From NCBI GenBank assembly GCA_025201845.1, contig MU604016.1:1-64000 (forward strand): DNA of 64,000 bases, read 5' to 3'. A model generated the notes under the pieces. It made no database searches. It was not told where the DNA came from and was given only the letters and a program-made list of their open reading frames with translations. This DNA comes from Martensiomyces pterosporus (taxonomy: Eukaryota > Kickxellomycota > Kickxellomycetes > Kickxellales > Kickxellaceae). The position numbers were made by a program, and so were the translations under genes. How positions within the stretch are numbered: position 1 is the first letter of the stretch; every line of letters begins with the position of its first letter. Below are positions 39,761-50,310 of this stretch, in pieces.

Positions 39761-41125
39761 TCACTTTATGAAGCTAGTTAAGCGAGCGCGCTTGTGCGCA
39801 TTTCGAAAGTTTGCTGGTGGGAAAAGACTCTGGATCCTTTGGCGTGCGCTGCTGTGCTTGCCGCCGACGCTTGCAGCCGCCGTCTCCTTTTGCTCCGCTG
39901 CCTTGGCTTCAGCGCCAGCTGTGCAGTCGGCCCTCTCGGCAGGCGAGGGTGGAGAAATGCTGTCAGCGCTGCCAGGCAAGCAAGGGTTAATGTGTGCGCC
40001 GCTTATGAGCCGCTGGAGGTTTTCCTCTGCCTGGCGGCTTTGCTCTGCTTTGTGGATCCGGGTGCGAAATAAATCCTGCTCGCGTTTAGGAAACACTGGC
40101 GTTTGCTTGTAAGTGTGAGGGCTCGGGAAGAGTGGGCATTGGGCAGGTATGTATTCTGGAAGAGTAGGCGGTGGCAGAAGCACCCTTTCCAGTTCGTCGT
40201 CCTGTTCCGCAATAGCTGTGTCTGCAGCATGCTCTGGCTGCAGAGCATCTACAGCCGCCGAATCCCTATCAGCAGCCACAGAGTGCTGCTGCTGCTGCTG
40301 CTCTTGGCCCTCATTTTTAGACGGCTGCAATCGCCGTTCGCTAGCAATGCTGGTGTTGCTATCCGCAGGTGCCGATGGTTGCAAATGCAGAAAAGAGGCT
40401 TCAGGGGCTTCAAAGTCAGCATCCTCTTCGGCCTCATCATCGTCATCATCGTTGCCATCGTCGTCGTTGTCGCCGTTAATGTTACCACCACTGGCGTTTC
40501 TTGCGGCACCCGCATCGCTAGTGCCACCATTTGCCTCAAGCAACATCTCCCCAGCAGAGTGCCTATTTGCTCGCGTGCTGCTGCCAGCTGCTGAGCTTGT
40601 GCGCATATTCACTGAGCTGTGGTTAGCGACTGCCGCGTGTGTCTGTCGCTCTCTGGAACGCTGCGCTGCGGCCGTGGATTTATGGTGGTCTACCAGCTTG
40701 CGCAAAAGTGTCTCCGCACTATTAGCAAAAAACACGCCCGACTCGCTGTTCTGTTGTGCAGAGGCTGCTGCCTCAGTAGCAGACAGGCGCGCAGCCTGCT
40801 TCTGGAGGTCGTCAACCGCTGTGAGTATCTGGGGCTGCGTGCGCGCCTCCATCTCGCTCTGGTAGTATGCGTCCAGCTGAGAGGCGCTTACATGCCGCTG
40901 CTCCAGAGCCCGTCCAACGTCGTTCATGTTCGGCCTTGTGCGAGTGGCATGCTCGGCATATGCATGTACCTGCGAGAAGACGCTTTGCATGTAGAGAATT
41001 CCAACGTCGCAGAGGATGTCCAGCGAGTATGCCGTCGCAGCATCGTAATCAGAGCTGCGCACGATAATCGAAATCGCCCGCCTCAGGTACTGCTGCCTGA
41101 TCTTGTCCAAGTCGTTTTCGTGCAT
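39761..41125 (-). CDS. TAF8: TFIID subunit 8 (TAF8)
   Basis: 454 residues from the ATG at 41125. An N-terminal histone fold (about 5-80: RAISIIVRSSDYDAATAYSLDILCDVGILYMQSV, given here in part as family evidence: SLDILCDVGILYM) pairs with TAF10 in metazoan TFIID. The TAF8 C-terminal motif EYIPAQCPLFPSPHTYKQTPVF is also present, matching 'P.yIP..lP.FP..HtY..T'. Between them is a long Ser/Ala/Asn/Asp-rich linker, including an Asn/Asp run (GDNDDDGNDDDDDE). The open frame extends 12 codons upstream to a TTG. A pyrimidine tract ending CAG at about 41164 on the minus strand could be an acceptor for an upstream exon; I see no clear exon, so the ATG is used. Nuclear general transcription factor. Confidence 0.87.
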   Translation of the reverse strand: MHENDLDKIRQQYLRRAISIIVRSSDYDAATAYSLDILCDVGILYMQSVFSQVHAYAEHATRTRPNMNDVGRALEQRHVSASQLDAYYQSEMEARTQPQILTAVDDLQKQAARLSATEAAASAQQNSESGVFFANSAETLLRKLVDHHKSTAAAQRSRERQTHAAVANHSSVNMRTSSAAGSSTRANRHSAGEMLLEANGGTSDAGAARNASGGNINGDNDDDGNDDDDDEAEEDADFEAPEASFLHLQPSAPADSNTSIASERRLQPSKNEGQEQQQQQHSVAADRDSAAVDALQPEHAADTAIAEQDDELERVLLPPPTLPEYIPAQCPLFPSPHTYKQTPVFPKREQDLFRTRIHKAEQSRQAEENLQRLISGAHINPCLPGSADSISPPSPAERADCTAGAEAKAAEQKETAAASVGGKHSSARQRIQSLFPPANFRNAHKRARLTSFIK

Positions 41126-41345
41126 CGTACGCGAATACTCAACAGAGCATTTGCCAGCCAAGGCTGAGAAAAGTAAATAAATGAGGCAGGTGCTGCTTAA
41201 TGTGCAAAAGCAAAAAAAAAAAAGAAAATGCGTGTATTTGGGGGAGGGCTGCTGCTAAAGGCAGGAAGCAAAGGCGGACAAACAGCAGTGAGCTGGATTG
41301 CGCGCAGAGGGGGAAAGCTGCGACTCGTGTCACAGCGAGCAGCCT

Positions 41346-44300
41346 TCATTGAGCACAAAAGGCATACGCGGTAACGGCGTTCATGCCTTGGGCAGAGTAG
41401 GCCAGGGCAAGGCGCACAAATGCCAGCATCCTGGCAGGCTCGCTTGCGCAGAGCTCGTCAAACTTGCTCTTGGATAGCTCCCACAGGGTAACGTCGCCGT
41501 CCGTCAGCACCGTGGTAGCATAGTTCTTGCCGGTGACCAGCGCTAGCTCTCCAAGGGTGGTTCCTGGGAGGATCGATTCGATGACATCCGAATCGCCAGC
41601 GCCAGCACCAGCACCCACGTGCACGCGCAGGGTTCCAGTCTCTATCAGGTACATGCCAACGGGCGCTCTGTCTGCGTGCCACAAGTACTGACCAGATCCG
41701 AGCTGCTTGTGCACAAAGTACGGCGCAATGAATGATAGGACCTCGTCGACGGGCTGGTCAGAGTCAAGATCCTGGAACGCCTGCAGCAGCAGAGGCAGTG
41801 CAGGAGACGGGCGCTCCGTGCGTGGGCGGTGCGGCCGGTTTGTGTGCATGACAGCCTGTGTAGCCTCGGAGACCATGGCGTGGCGGGGCGATGTCCCAAA
41901 CACGTCAACCTCATCAGGGTCTGGGGCAGAGACAAACGAGTAGTCTGGCGGCACGTCTGTTCCTCCCAGCGCCGCCTGGTGGAGGTAGTAGTACTGCAAA
42001 AGCACGTTCTCGCACCACTCCAGCGCCTCGTTCAGGGACGGGAACGTCTGCACATAGTCGGAGCTGACGTCGCTCCATACACCAGCAGAGCGCAGCGCAC
42101 GGCCGACCTCCGATGTGCGCTCGGCGCCGCAAATGACCATGTAGATCTCGCGAGCCTCGAGCAGACGCCTCACGCGAATGAACGCCTCGGCAGCGCTAAA
42201 GTCCATGCCGTTGACAAGGGCAAAGTCGAGGACCAGGAAGCGGATTGGGTTGGCCTCCCACTGCCGCTGGTCGAGAAGCCTTCGGATGTATGCCTCGACG
42301 CCGTTGATCGTGCCAAAGAACATGAATCCCTGCAGGCGCATCACTTGAATCTGCTTGCACACCTCATCCAGAAAATGGCGCTGGCAGTAGAGGCGCCGGA
42401 CCGTGCTTCGAACAGCAGAGCCAGTGTACGCCTTGCGCAGCGCAGAGCGGCGGCTGTAGAGCAGGATAAAGAAGAAGCATGCCAGCAGGATGCCCAGGAA
42501 GATGCCCTCGTTGAACCCAAGCCCAGCCATGGCCAGCACGATGAGGACGATAGTGCCATATTCGATGCGGTTGACCATGCCAATGGTGTCGACAAGCGCT
42601 TCCTTCATCAGCTCAAGCCCCAGGTGGAAGATGAGTGCCCCGACAACCATGGTTGGAATGTACCCAATGATGGTGGGCCCCGAGAAGAAGATAGCCATGG
42701 TGGCCACGCCCAGCATCAGGCCCGCAAGATGGCTGTCGCCGCCAGATCTGATGAATAGCAGGCTGTTGGAGTACACAAGGTAGTTCTGGAACGAGCCCAA
42801 GCAGCCAGACACCACGTTCGAGATGCCGTGTGCAACCAGCTCGCGGTTGGTGTCGACCTTGTCCGCATTTGTCGAGACCGCAAGAGCGGGCACATTGATT
42901 GGGACATGCAGGATGCTGAAGAACGCCAGTCCAAGCATGGTTGGAACAGTGAGCCAGACTGTGTGCCAGTCGGTGTTTCCAAAATCAAACAGCGTGTAGA
43001 AGTGGTAGAACGGCACGCCAGCGTCGGGAAGCTGGAACACCCACCCAGTGGCTCGCAGGGCTTCCATGGGCAGACCCAGCGCGCTGGTCACTGTGTAGAA
43101 GAGCACCGGCACAAGCATAAAGAAGACCGGCACAAAGAGCGGGTGGGTGTAGCGGGTGTTGAGGATGCGCAGTGCAATGGCAACAGAAAGACTGCTGGCC
43201 CAGAGGCCAAGCGTGTTTGGCGCCAGCAGATCGCGCAGCACGGACCACGACAGAGCCAGCTTGAGCCTTGAGGTCACCTCCATCCCAGTCTGGAACAGGA
43301 AGTAGCCCACGCCGCCAATGCATCCGACCAGGATGTGTCGGGGGAAGAAATCCACCAAAGAGCCGAGCTTCAGGAATCCAAGCAAAAAGAAAACGGCCCC
43401 AGTAACCATAGTGCTAATCGCGTATGCAGCCAGCGTGGTCGCAACAACGCGCTCGGGCTGGTCCTCGCTGACATTCTTCACGATAGTGCCGCACATGGCA
43501 TAGAGGAAGGGGATCGCCTCGATCAGCATGCAGCCGTTCGCACCACGGAATGCGCTAGCACCGCTGGAGTACACAAACTGGGCAACAGCCGTGCTGAGCA
43601 TGTACATCGAGAACCCAATCGGGCCGAACTTGTCGAACACAGGAATGGATACGGGGAAGGCAATGAGGCCGTATGAGAGCCCATCGAGCAGGTTGAGGAT
43701 AATGCCAAGGATGACGGCTGGGACGTACTGCAGCGGCCATGTTATCAAATCGACAACAGTGTGTCCTCTACGCTGCAGATGCGCATAGCTGTTTTCGGCA
43801 TCCGCTCGCGACCGCTGGCTATACGATGGCGGCAGCAGCTGCTCCTGCTCCGCACGCTCCTGCCCACCATCAGCCAGCCGGTCCTTGGGCACACACACAC
43901 GCTGCTGCTGCTGATCCACGCTGCCGTACCTGGCCGACGACTGCAGCGCCTCCTGCTGCTGCATGACGCCCACAGAGTGCCTTCCCTGCATCTTCGCATT
44001 TTTGGGCACCCTCTCGGCGCTCAGGTAATTGGGATCGATCGGCGGAAGTCGACCAGAGTCGATCGAGTCGCCTTGCCGCGGAGGGGCTGGCAGCAGCGCC
44101 GGCGGAGAGCGCTCCCGCAGCAGCCGCGACAGGCTGCCGCCTCCAGGCCTTACCTCTGCCAGAATCTGCTCGATGGAGGACCGGTCGTCCAGGCTGCTGC
44201 GCCGGCTGCCGTCCAAGCCGAGTGCAACAGAGTCGCCGCGGCTTCCGGAGATGCTGTCGCGCAAGCCGGGGTGCAGAGCCAGGTTGCTCAGAAGCATGGT

Positions 44301-44555
44301 GCGATCCCTGATCGAATCCGGCGTCTGAGAGTAGTTTGCAGTCGCATCATCGGCTGCTCTAGACGCGGACACCGGAACGCCGTATATTGAGCGGGTGCCG
44401 ATTCCACGGCGTGCGAATTCGGGCGACATATGCGGCAGGTCGCCATGCAACGACGAGGCCAGCTCGATGTCGCGCCCAGCATGACCTCCGCCACCAGCTG
44501 CACGACTGCTTCCGGCGCCGCCTACTGTGCGACGGCGGTTCTGGAACGAAGACAT
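41346..44555 (-). CDS. SulP/SLC26 transporter with STAS and cNMP domains (Vsb1/Ygr125w-like)
   Basis: 1069 residues. The N-terminal 290 are polar (Ser/Arg/Gln-rich) and cytosolic. The SulP membrane core (about 290-680) has many helices, with the LLDGLSYGLIAFPVS start, and NPLAxS-type repeats are weak. A STAS domain follows at about 735-860 (FLVLDFALVNGMDFSAAEAF). The C-terminal 130 residues form a cyclic-nucleotide-binding fold (GMYLIETGTLRVHV, LPGTTLGELALVTGKNYATTVL). This architecture fits the fungal Ygr125w group, one of which (Vsb1) acts in vacuolar basic amino-acid storage. Substrate is inferred only. Start: ATG at 44555; the frame continues to 44588 but begins with GTG there. Confidence 0.87.
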   Translation of the reverse strand: MSSFQNRRRTVGGAGSSRAAGGGGHAGRDIELASSLHGDLPHMSPEFARRGIGTRSIYGVPVSASRAADDATANYSQTPDSIRDRTMLLSNLALHPGLRDSISGSRGDSVALGLDGSRRSSLDDRSSIEQILAEVRPGGGSLSRLLRERSPPALLPAPPRQGDSIDSGRLPPIDPNYLSAERVPKNAKMQGRHSVGVMQQQEALQSSARYGSVDQQQQRVCVPKDRLADGGQERAEQEQLLPPSYSQRSRADAENSYAHLQRRGHTVVDLITWPLQYVPAVILGIILNLLDGLSYGLIAFPVSIPVFDKFGPIGFSMYMLSTAVAQFVYSSGASAFRGANGCMLIEAIPFLYAMCGTIVKNVSEDQPERVVATTLAAYAISTMVTGAVFFLLGFLKLGSLVDFFPRHILVGCIGGVGYFLFQTGMEVTSRLKLALSWSVLRDLLAPNTLGLWASSLSVAIALRILNTRYTHPLFVPVFFMLVPVLFYTVTSALGLPMEALRATGWVFQLPDAGVPFYHFYTLFDFGNTDWHTVWLTVPTMLGLAFFSILHVPINVPALAVSTNADKVDTNRELVAHGISNVVSGCLGSFQNYLVYSNSLLFIRSGGDSHLAGLMLGVATMAIFFSGPTIIGYIPTMVVGALIFHLGLELMKEALVDTIGMVNRIEYGTIVLIVLAMAGLGFNEGIFLGILLACFFFILLYSRRSALRKAYTGSAVRSTVRRLYCQRHFLDEVCKQIQVMRLQGFMFFGTINGVEAYIRRLLDQRQWEANPIRFLVLDFALVNGMDFSAAEAFIRVRRLLEAREIYMVICGAERTSEVGRALRSAGVWSDVSSDYVQTFPSLNEALEWCENVLLQYYYLHQAALGGTDVPPDYSFVSAPDPDEVDVFGTSPRHAMVSEATQAVMHTNRPHRPRTERPSPALPLLLQAFQDLDSDQPVDEVLSFIAPYFVHKQLGSGQYLWHADRAPVGMYLIETGTLRVHVGAGAGAGDSDVIESILPGTTLGELALVTGKNYATTVLTDGDVTLWELSKSKFDELCASEPARMLAFVRLALAYSAQGMNAVTAYAFCAQ

Positions 44556-45210
44556 TGCCTCAGGACGCTCTCTCTTTGCAATGCACACGGGCGTAGAAAT
44601 GACAAATACCAGGGGCGCAGGGGCAAGCAGGCAAGAGTAGAAAAAAAAGCGCAGAAAATGCTCGAGCGAAGGGAGTAAGAGAGCAGAGATGGGAGAAAGG
44701 CAGGTAGGAAGAAGGAGCGGATCAAGCGCCAGAGCAAAGCGGAGCAGCAGCAGCCCAGCACAAGGCAGAGAGCATTAATCCGCCCTCTGGTGCGCTCACT
44801 ACACCCGCTTTCTGGGCACACGGAACAGCGAGCAGCCTCGATTGTTTGGGGATTGGCGTCACGTCGACGATATGTGCAAGCAATCGTGACACTACGATCC
44901 TAACCCGGGACGACCATCGGAGGCAGGGATTATCTGTCGCCATCGCCATCGCATCATTCTTCACCGCTTCTGCTGGTGCTGTTGGCGGCAGGATTTCGCA
45001 GGCAACAATCCCTTCCTCGCTGGCCTGCGGTCTGCACAGCGGTTACATGGCTGACAGCATGAGGCCTCCGCTGGGCCGGAGCCAGAATCGCAGCCAGAGC
45101 CAAAGGCCGGGCAGGTGGCCAGCTGGCCAGTCATTGCGCGCCGACACAGCAGCGTGAAGCCCGGGCGTAAAGCGGCCACAGCTTGCAACTGCGCACAGGG
45201 TCTGCGCGAG

Positions 45211-45230
45211 TGCCTTGCCTTGCCTTGCCT
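45211..45230 (+). repeat. (TGCCT)x4
   Basis: Four exact pentamers in the intergenic region. Confidence 0.85.
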
Positions 45231-45310
45231 CTACTGCGTTAGGTGCAGCTTTGTTGAGCAGCATCGAGGTGCGCCAGCAGTGCTATCCCGCAGGTTCGCT
45301 GAGTCGCTCG

Positions 45311-45338
45311 CCAGTCTGCCAGTCTGCCAGTCTGCCAG
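45311..45338 (+). repeat. (CCAGTCTG)x3.5
   Basis: Three exact octamers plus CCAG, about 465 bases before the kinase start codon. Confidence 0.85.
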
Positions 45339-45803
45339 CCCGCCATAAAGCGAAATAGTGGGTGGGCTGGTGCTGCACCGCGCTGCGTCCGCAAAGGGGC
45401 TGCTGCGTTGCACACTGGCTGGCAGAGGGGCACACTATTTTGACCAAGAACCAGCAGCAGGGCATCCCCGAACGCTGCCAGATGCCGCCTATTGCTGCTG
45501 CGTGCCCTGCTTATTGTTTACAATAACAAAGCAGAACCGCACAAAAGGCGCTATAACTACCGGGCCAACAGACCCCTTCTTCTCTTTAGCTTCGCTATTA
45601 TTTCTGCCTTGTGCACTGGCAGTTGCCACGCTTCTTTCTTCTTTGTTTTAGAGTTTCTGCCAGTTCATTTCAACGCGCCTGCCTACACTTTCGCGCTCCA
45701 CCCCAAACAGCACGCCCCCTATTTACGCGTATATTGCCGCACTCTTGCTCTGAATGCCGCAGGGTCGTCGTCTACTGTGCACACGTAGGAAAGGATAAAC
45801 GCA

Positions 45804-48800
45804 ATGTCTGGAAAGGCAGCCGCCAGCTTACATTTGAACGACTTTCAGCCCGAAGAGCTGCTCGGCCAGCTCAAGGCCGAGCAGCTGTCGCGTAACTACG
45901 ACACAGCCGTCAAGTTTATTGAAACGGTGCTTGGCCTTCAGCTGGATGCCTCGACGCTCAGAGAAAGCCTCCGTGATGGCGTTCTCCTCTGCCGCCTGAT
46001 AAACGCGCTTCACCCCGGCGCTATCAAGCGCATAAACACAAAGACCCTCCCGTTTACACAGGTAACCAGCTGGCTACGCATACATTCTGCTGTGATGCTG
46101 CAGCGACACGGCACATGCTTCTTATGCTGTGTTGTGCGGTGCTACATTGCCCCTTGCTTATCGGCCTCGACACGTACATGCACTCTACTTGCTTTGTAGA
46201 TGGAAAACATTGGCAACTTTTTGGCCGCTGCGCGGAAGCTCGGATTGGAAAGCACAGACCTATTCCAGACCGTCGACTTGTATGAGGGAAAGAACATGCC
46301 GCGTGTTATCATGACGCTTTTGACAATTGCGCGGGTAGTGGCGGGCATTCCTCTGAACTCGCACCGAAAATCTGTTGACATCCAGCGCACTCTAGGCGAT
46401 GGCTGGAACACAAGCACTCTGACCACACAGACCGACGTGTCGCTGAGGCTCCCACAGCCTGAGTATGTCTCTGTGCGCAGCCAGCCAACGCTTGTCAATG
46501 TCAGCAAGCGCACCAACAAAGCGGCAGCGGCAGCGGCGATATCCGAGACTGAGCCCACACGACCAAAGTCTGCACTCTCTCCGCATGCGTTTGCGCTGTC
46601 AAAGAGCAAGGGTGCTCCGAATTCGCACCGCGAACGCAGGAGATCCAAGCGTCGGAGCGCTACAACCCTATTTCTTGCTGCCAGCACCAAGAGCGAGAGC
46701 GCACCACGTAAGACTGCGCTCGTGGATCCTGTTGGTGCTTTAGCTGCAGGAATGAGCAACCTTCGTGTTGCTGCCTCGAGCACCGGCAGATTGAGCAAGG
46801 AGCTAGCAGACTCCATCACCAGCGAGCACAGTCAGGCCTCGCAGCCTGTAGAGCACACGGCAGAGCCTAATGCTGCGGATAGAAGAGCTGCACGCGATGC
46901 TAGAGATACTAGCACCACTCCTGGTACCAGCGACACAGCAAGTGGCAGCGACCCGCAAACTAGCAGTGAAGCCACAATTGCTGGCACGTATGCCAAGCCC
47001 ACTGCAGACAGGCAGCAGCAGCAGCAGCAGCACAAGCACGTTGCCAAGCACAATGATGGCGCAAAATCTGCAGACCACACCCTGCAGCCTCCTCACACAA
47101 CGACCACAGCACCTGTGGATGGCCTTGAGCTGCCAGTTGCACCTCGCCCGAGAAAGCGCACAGCTACAAAGGAAAGGCCCAAAGAGCGCCTTACTGTTTA
47201 CTCCGAGAGCGACCAGCGGCTTACGAACTACCAGCTTGGGAACTGCATTGGGCGTGGCCAGTTCGGATCTGTGTACCGTGCGCTTGATCTGGAAACGGGC
47301 CAGATGGTAGCGGTAAAGCAGATACCGCTTGACGGCCAAAACGCAGACGACATGGACGACGTCATGAACGAAGTCGAGCTGCTGAAATCGCTGTCCAGCC
47401 CGCGGATCGTCCGGTACCACGGGTTTGTCAAGACACCAAGCCACCTGAATCTGGTCATGGAGTACGTCGAGAACGGGTCTCTGAGCGCAACTCTAAAGTC
47501 CTTTGGCTCTTTCCCCGAGAAGCTTGTGCTCGCTTACGCAGTGAAGATCATTGAGGGGCTGATATACCTCCATGGCCGAGATGTGGTTCACTGCGACTTG
47601 AAGGCATGCAACATCTTGACAACAAAGAAAGGCAACACAAAGCTCACAGACTTTGGCGTGTCGCTCAACTTGAAGCTGCGGAAGCCAAGCGATGAGTCGG
47701 TTGTTGCCGGAACGCCTTACTGGATGGCGCCTGAGATTATCCAGCTTGAGGGTGCTTGCATGGCCTCCGACATCTGGAGTCTGGGGTGTACAATTGTCGA
47801 GCTTCTAACCGGTAAGCCTCCCTACTCGGGCATGGTGCAGATGGCCGCCCTCTACCATATAGTGGAGGATGACCACCCACCGATTCCCGAGGGGATCTCT
47901 GAGGAGCTGAAGGACTTTTTGCTCCAATGCTTCAGGAAGAACCCCAGCGACCGCCCGACTGCCGCGCAGCTTATGTCTCACAGCTGGGCCATGCAGTACC
48001 GCCGTAACCGCAAGGAGATGAAGATGCTGCGTAGGACGTGCAGCCGCAAGATGTCGTCGTTCATGGCCAAGGAGCATGCAGGCGCCGATTACCCAGCATT
48101 CAATCCTGCAGTGCTCAAGAGCCACCTCCTGGTGCAGGGCACCCCTGATGGTGGCGTTGCTGCTCCGCCTGCGCCCGCCAAGCCGGAGAAGGCGCTGTCT
48201 CCGGCTGCCAGCCCCACGCCGCGTGCCACGCAGAAGCCTCAGAGGGAGACGGCAGCTGCCGATGCGAAGAGCACAGGCATTGCTGGCCCTGCAATCCGCG
48301 CAGGCTCGGTCGCCAGCACTGGTGACATCGATGCGAGCACCATGCCTCGGGTGATGGGCAGTGCGTCCAAGGACCATCTGAGTGACTCGGCCTCAGCACT
48401 CAGCGGCGATGACACGGATGGCTCGATATCGACGTTTGAGGGGCCTCGAATGAAGCGCCATCGCCTGCGCACCATTCTCTGCGACACAAACAGCGTTTGC
48501 GGCGTTTGCTCAAAGTCGCTCAATGGGGCATTTATCCAGTGCACATCCTGCAAGATCCGGTGCCACGACGCGTGCACACGGCTGCTCACGCCGTGCTCAG
48601 CAATGCGCATGTCGCGCTTTCTGTACCCAGCAAACAGAAAGTCATCAAAGAGATACGAAAGCAAGACGCCAAACCTTCGGCTCCGCACACGCCGAACAAG
48701 CGCAGGCCGCGGCCAGCACCACAATGCATCCAGCAGTGCGGTATCCGAGTCGCCCTCTCTTGCCGACATACCCAGTACGATTCGCTCTGCTGCTGCCAGC

Positions 48801-49228
48801 GCAATTGGATCTTCGGATGCCTCGCTAAATCGCTCCAGCATAAACACATCCATAGTTCGACTGGGCGTGCTTCACGACGGCTTTGACGGAACGCTGGGCT
48901 CTATAAGCATCCCGGCTCGACCAGCATCTATCGCTATGACAATGGGTCTGTCGGCGAAACTTGGTGACATGGCAAGCGGCGGATCAAGCATGCTGCTGCA
49001 AGGTGGAGGGGCTCAGGGCAGCAGTGCTGAGGCGTTTGATTCAGGATGGGAGACTGACGACATGACGGACTTTGGGTCAATTGACGGCCGCTCACCTGTA
49101 GAGCTAGCATCGCATAGCCTGCCATTGCCGCAGGACAATGCATCACCGCAGCTGCCACCTAGCAGAAGCAGACCAATGCCTGCTGCTGTGAATGGCCAAG
49201 CCGAGCAGATGGGTATTAGTCGGCGCTT

Positions 49229-49261
<33 letters not shown>

Positions 49262-49931
49262 CCAGCACCAGCAACAGCACCAGCACCAGCAACAGCAACA
49301 GCACCAGCGGCAGCAAGTGGCAAATGTTACAATCCCATCCTCAAGAAGCGTCCAGGGCCCTCTGTCGGCACCAGCAGGCCATAGCCACAAGCAGCTGCCA
49401 CAGCCATTCAGCCAGTTTACCAGGGCGACAACTGACATGCCTCAGCCAATGTACTTTGAGAGGCTGGCAGCTGGCATCAGCAGCGGCCCCTCACAGGCGC
49501 TGGAGTCGGGCGAGACACTGACGCCATTGCCAGACCGCACACGTCCCAAGTCCATCAAAAGGTCGCGTGCAAACACATCCTCGCTGGATTACCTGCTGCC
49601 GTCAGCCCAGAGCGGCGATTCTCGCGACAGCACGGATGCGCAGACCCTGCTCAGGCGGCGCCAGCACCTCCTTCGGGGCGCTACTTCTTCGGACTTTAAG
49701 GCTGTCGCTGGGTTTAGCCCCGGTGCTGCGCAGCGAGCAAAAAGAGGGTACCATGGAAGCAATGCGTCTGTCAGCGACCTGCAGTCGTGCACAACCAGCG
49801 AGCTGCTTTATTCCAGAAGCGATATCGGGCTATCGCCGGGGGCGGACATCCAGTGCTGCTCGCTTCCAGGAAAGTCGTTTGGGAAGCGGACCCACCTGAA
49901 GCGCGCCACCAAGGACTGCATCATCATGTAG
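45804..49931 (+). CDS. CH domain-protein kinase-C1 fusion (STE/Cdc7-SepH-like), two exons
   Basis: Exon 1 is 45804-46061 and exon 2 is 46200-49931, with a 138-base intron (GTAACC donor, TTTGTAG acceptor). The product is 1329 residues. The splice joins TLPFTQ to MENIGNFLAAARKLG, completing a calponin-homology domain (about 35-140). A Ser/Thr-rich linker leads to a kinase (about 430-695): IGRGQFGSV, VAVK (Lys459), the catalytic loop HCDLKACN (Asp552), DFG (Asp570) and GTPYWMAPE, closest to the MAP3K and Cdc7/SepH group. HRD is HCD here (Cys551). A C1 zinc finger follows (about 840-890, CGVCSKSL, CTSCKIRCHDAC). The tail is disordered and includes polyQ/H. CH suggests actin or septin-ring contact; septation or polarity signalling is inference. 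The last residues (KRATKDCIIM) end in a CaaX box (CIIM), suggesting prenylation. Confidence 0.88.
49230..49317 (+). repeat. CAA/CAG/CAC repeat (polyGln/His tract)
   Basis: Inside the kinase gene, encoding about 30 Gln with interspersed His. Codons alternate CAA/CAG, and length variation between strains is likely. Confidence 0.9.
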
Positions 49932-50310
49932 CCCTCTCTTTGTTGTCCAGCGCCTTTCCCTGTGCCGCCTGCCTCCGGCTTCTTGAACGTCTCCTGTTGA
50001 AGCACACGGAGACCACCGGCTGGCTGCTCTCTTCTGCTTGATTCGACCGACAATGGCTGTTTTCACGCTGGCATAAACAAAAGCGGCGCGACGCCCTCTC
50101 GATTAGGAAGGAGCTAATTCCTGTTTTCCCCTTTCTCCTCTCCCGCCCATATGGCCAGCCGCTTACCGCCTCCGCTCTACTGGCTCATTTGTTGTTTCTG
50201 CCATTTCCTCTCTTCCGTATTTAAATACACTTGTCAGCGATATCGCATTGCAGAACCCGCCGCCCAGGTGCACTCGTTTGCTATTGCCCAGCAAGGAGCC
50301 AAAAAAAGAA
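49932..50310. other. intergenic kinase to VMP1
   Basis: 379 bases with the kinase 3' UTR and VMP1 promoter. The palindrome TATTTAAATA lies at 50218-50227, 84 bases before the VMP1 start, and could serve as a TATA element. Confidence 0.45.

Larger units (their letters stand above)
44556..45803. other. 1.25 kb divergent intergenic region
   Basis: Between the SulP gene and the CH-kinase gene. Contains short tandem repeats (separate entries) and a CT-rich leader before the kinase gene. Small frames show no conserved features. Confidence 0.45.

Noticed and set aside
41829..42758. 309-codon plus-strand open frame
   Set aside because: Antisense to the SulP transporter; composition explained by the opposite strand.
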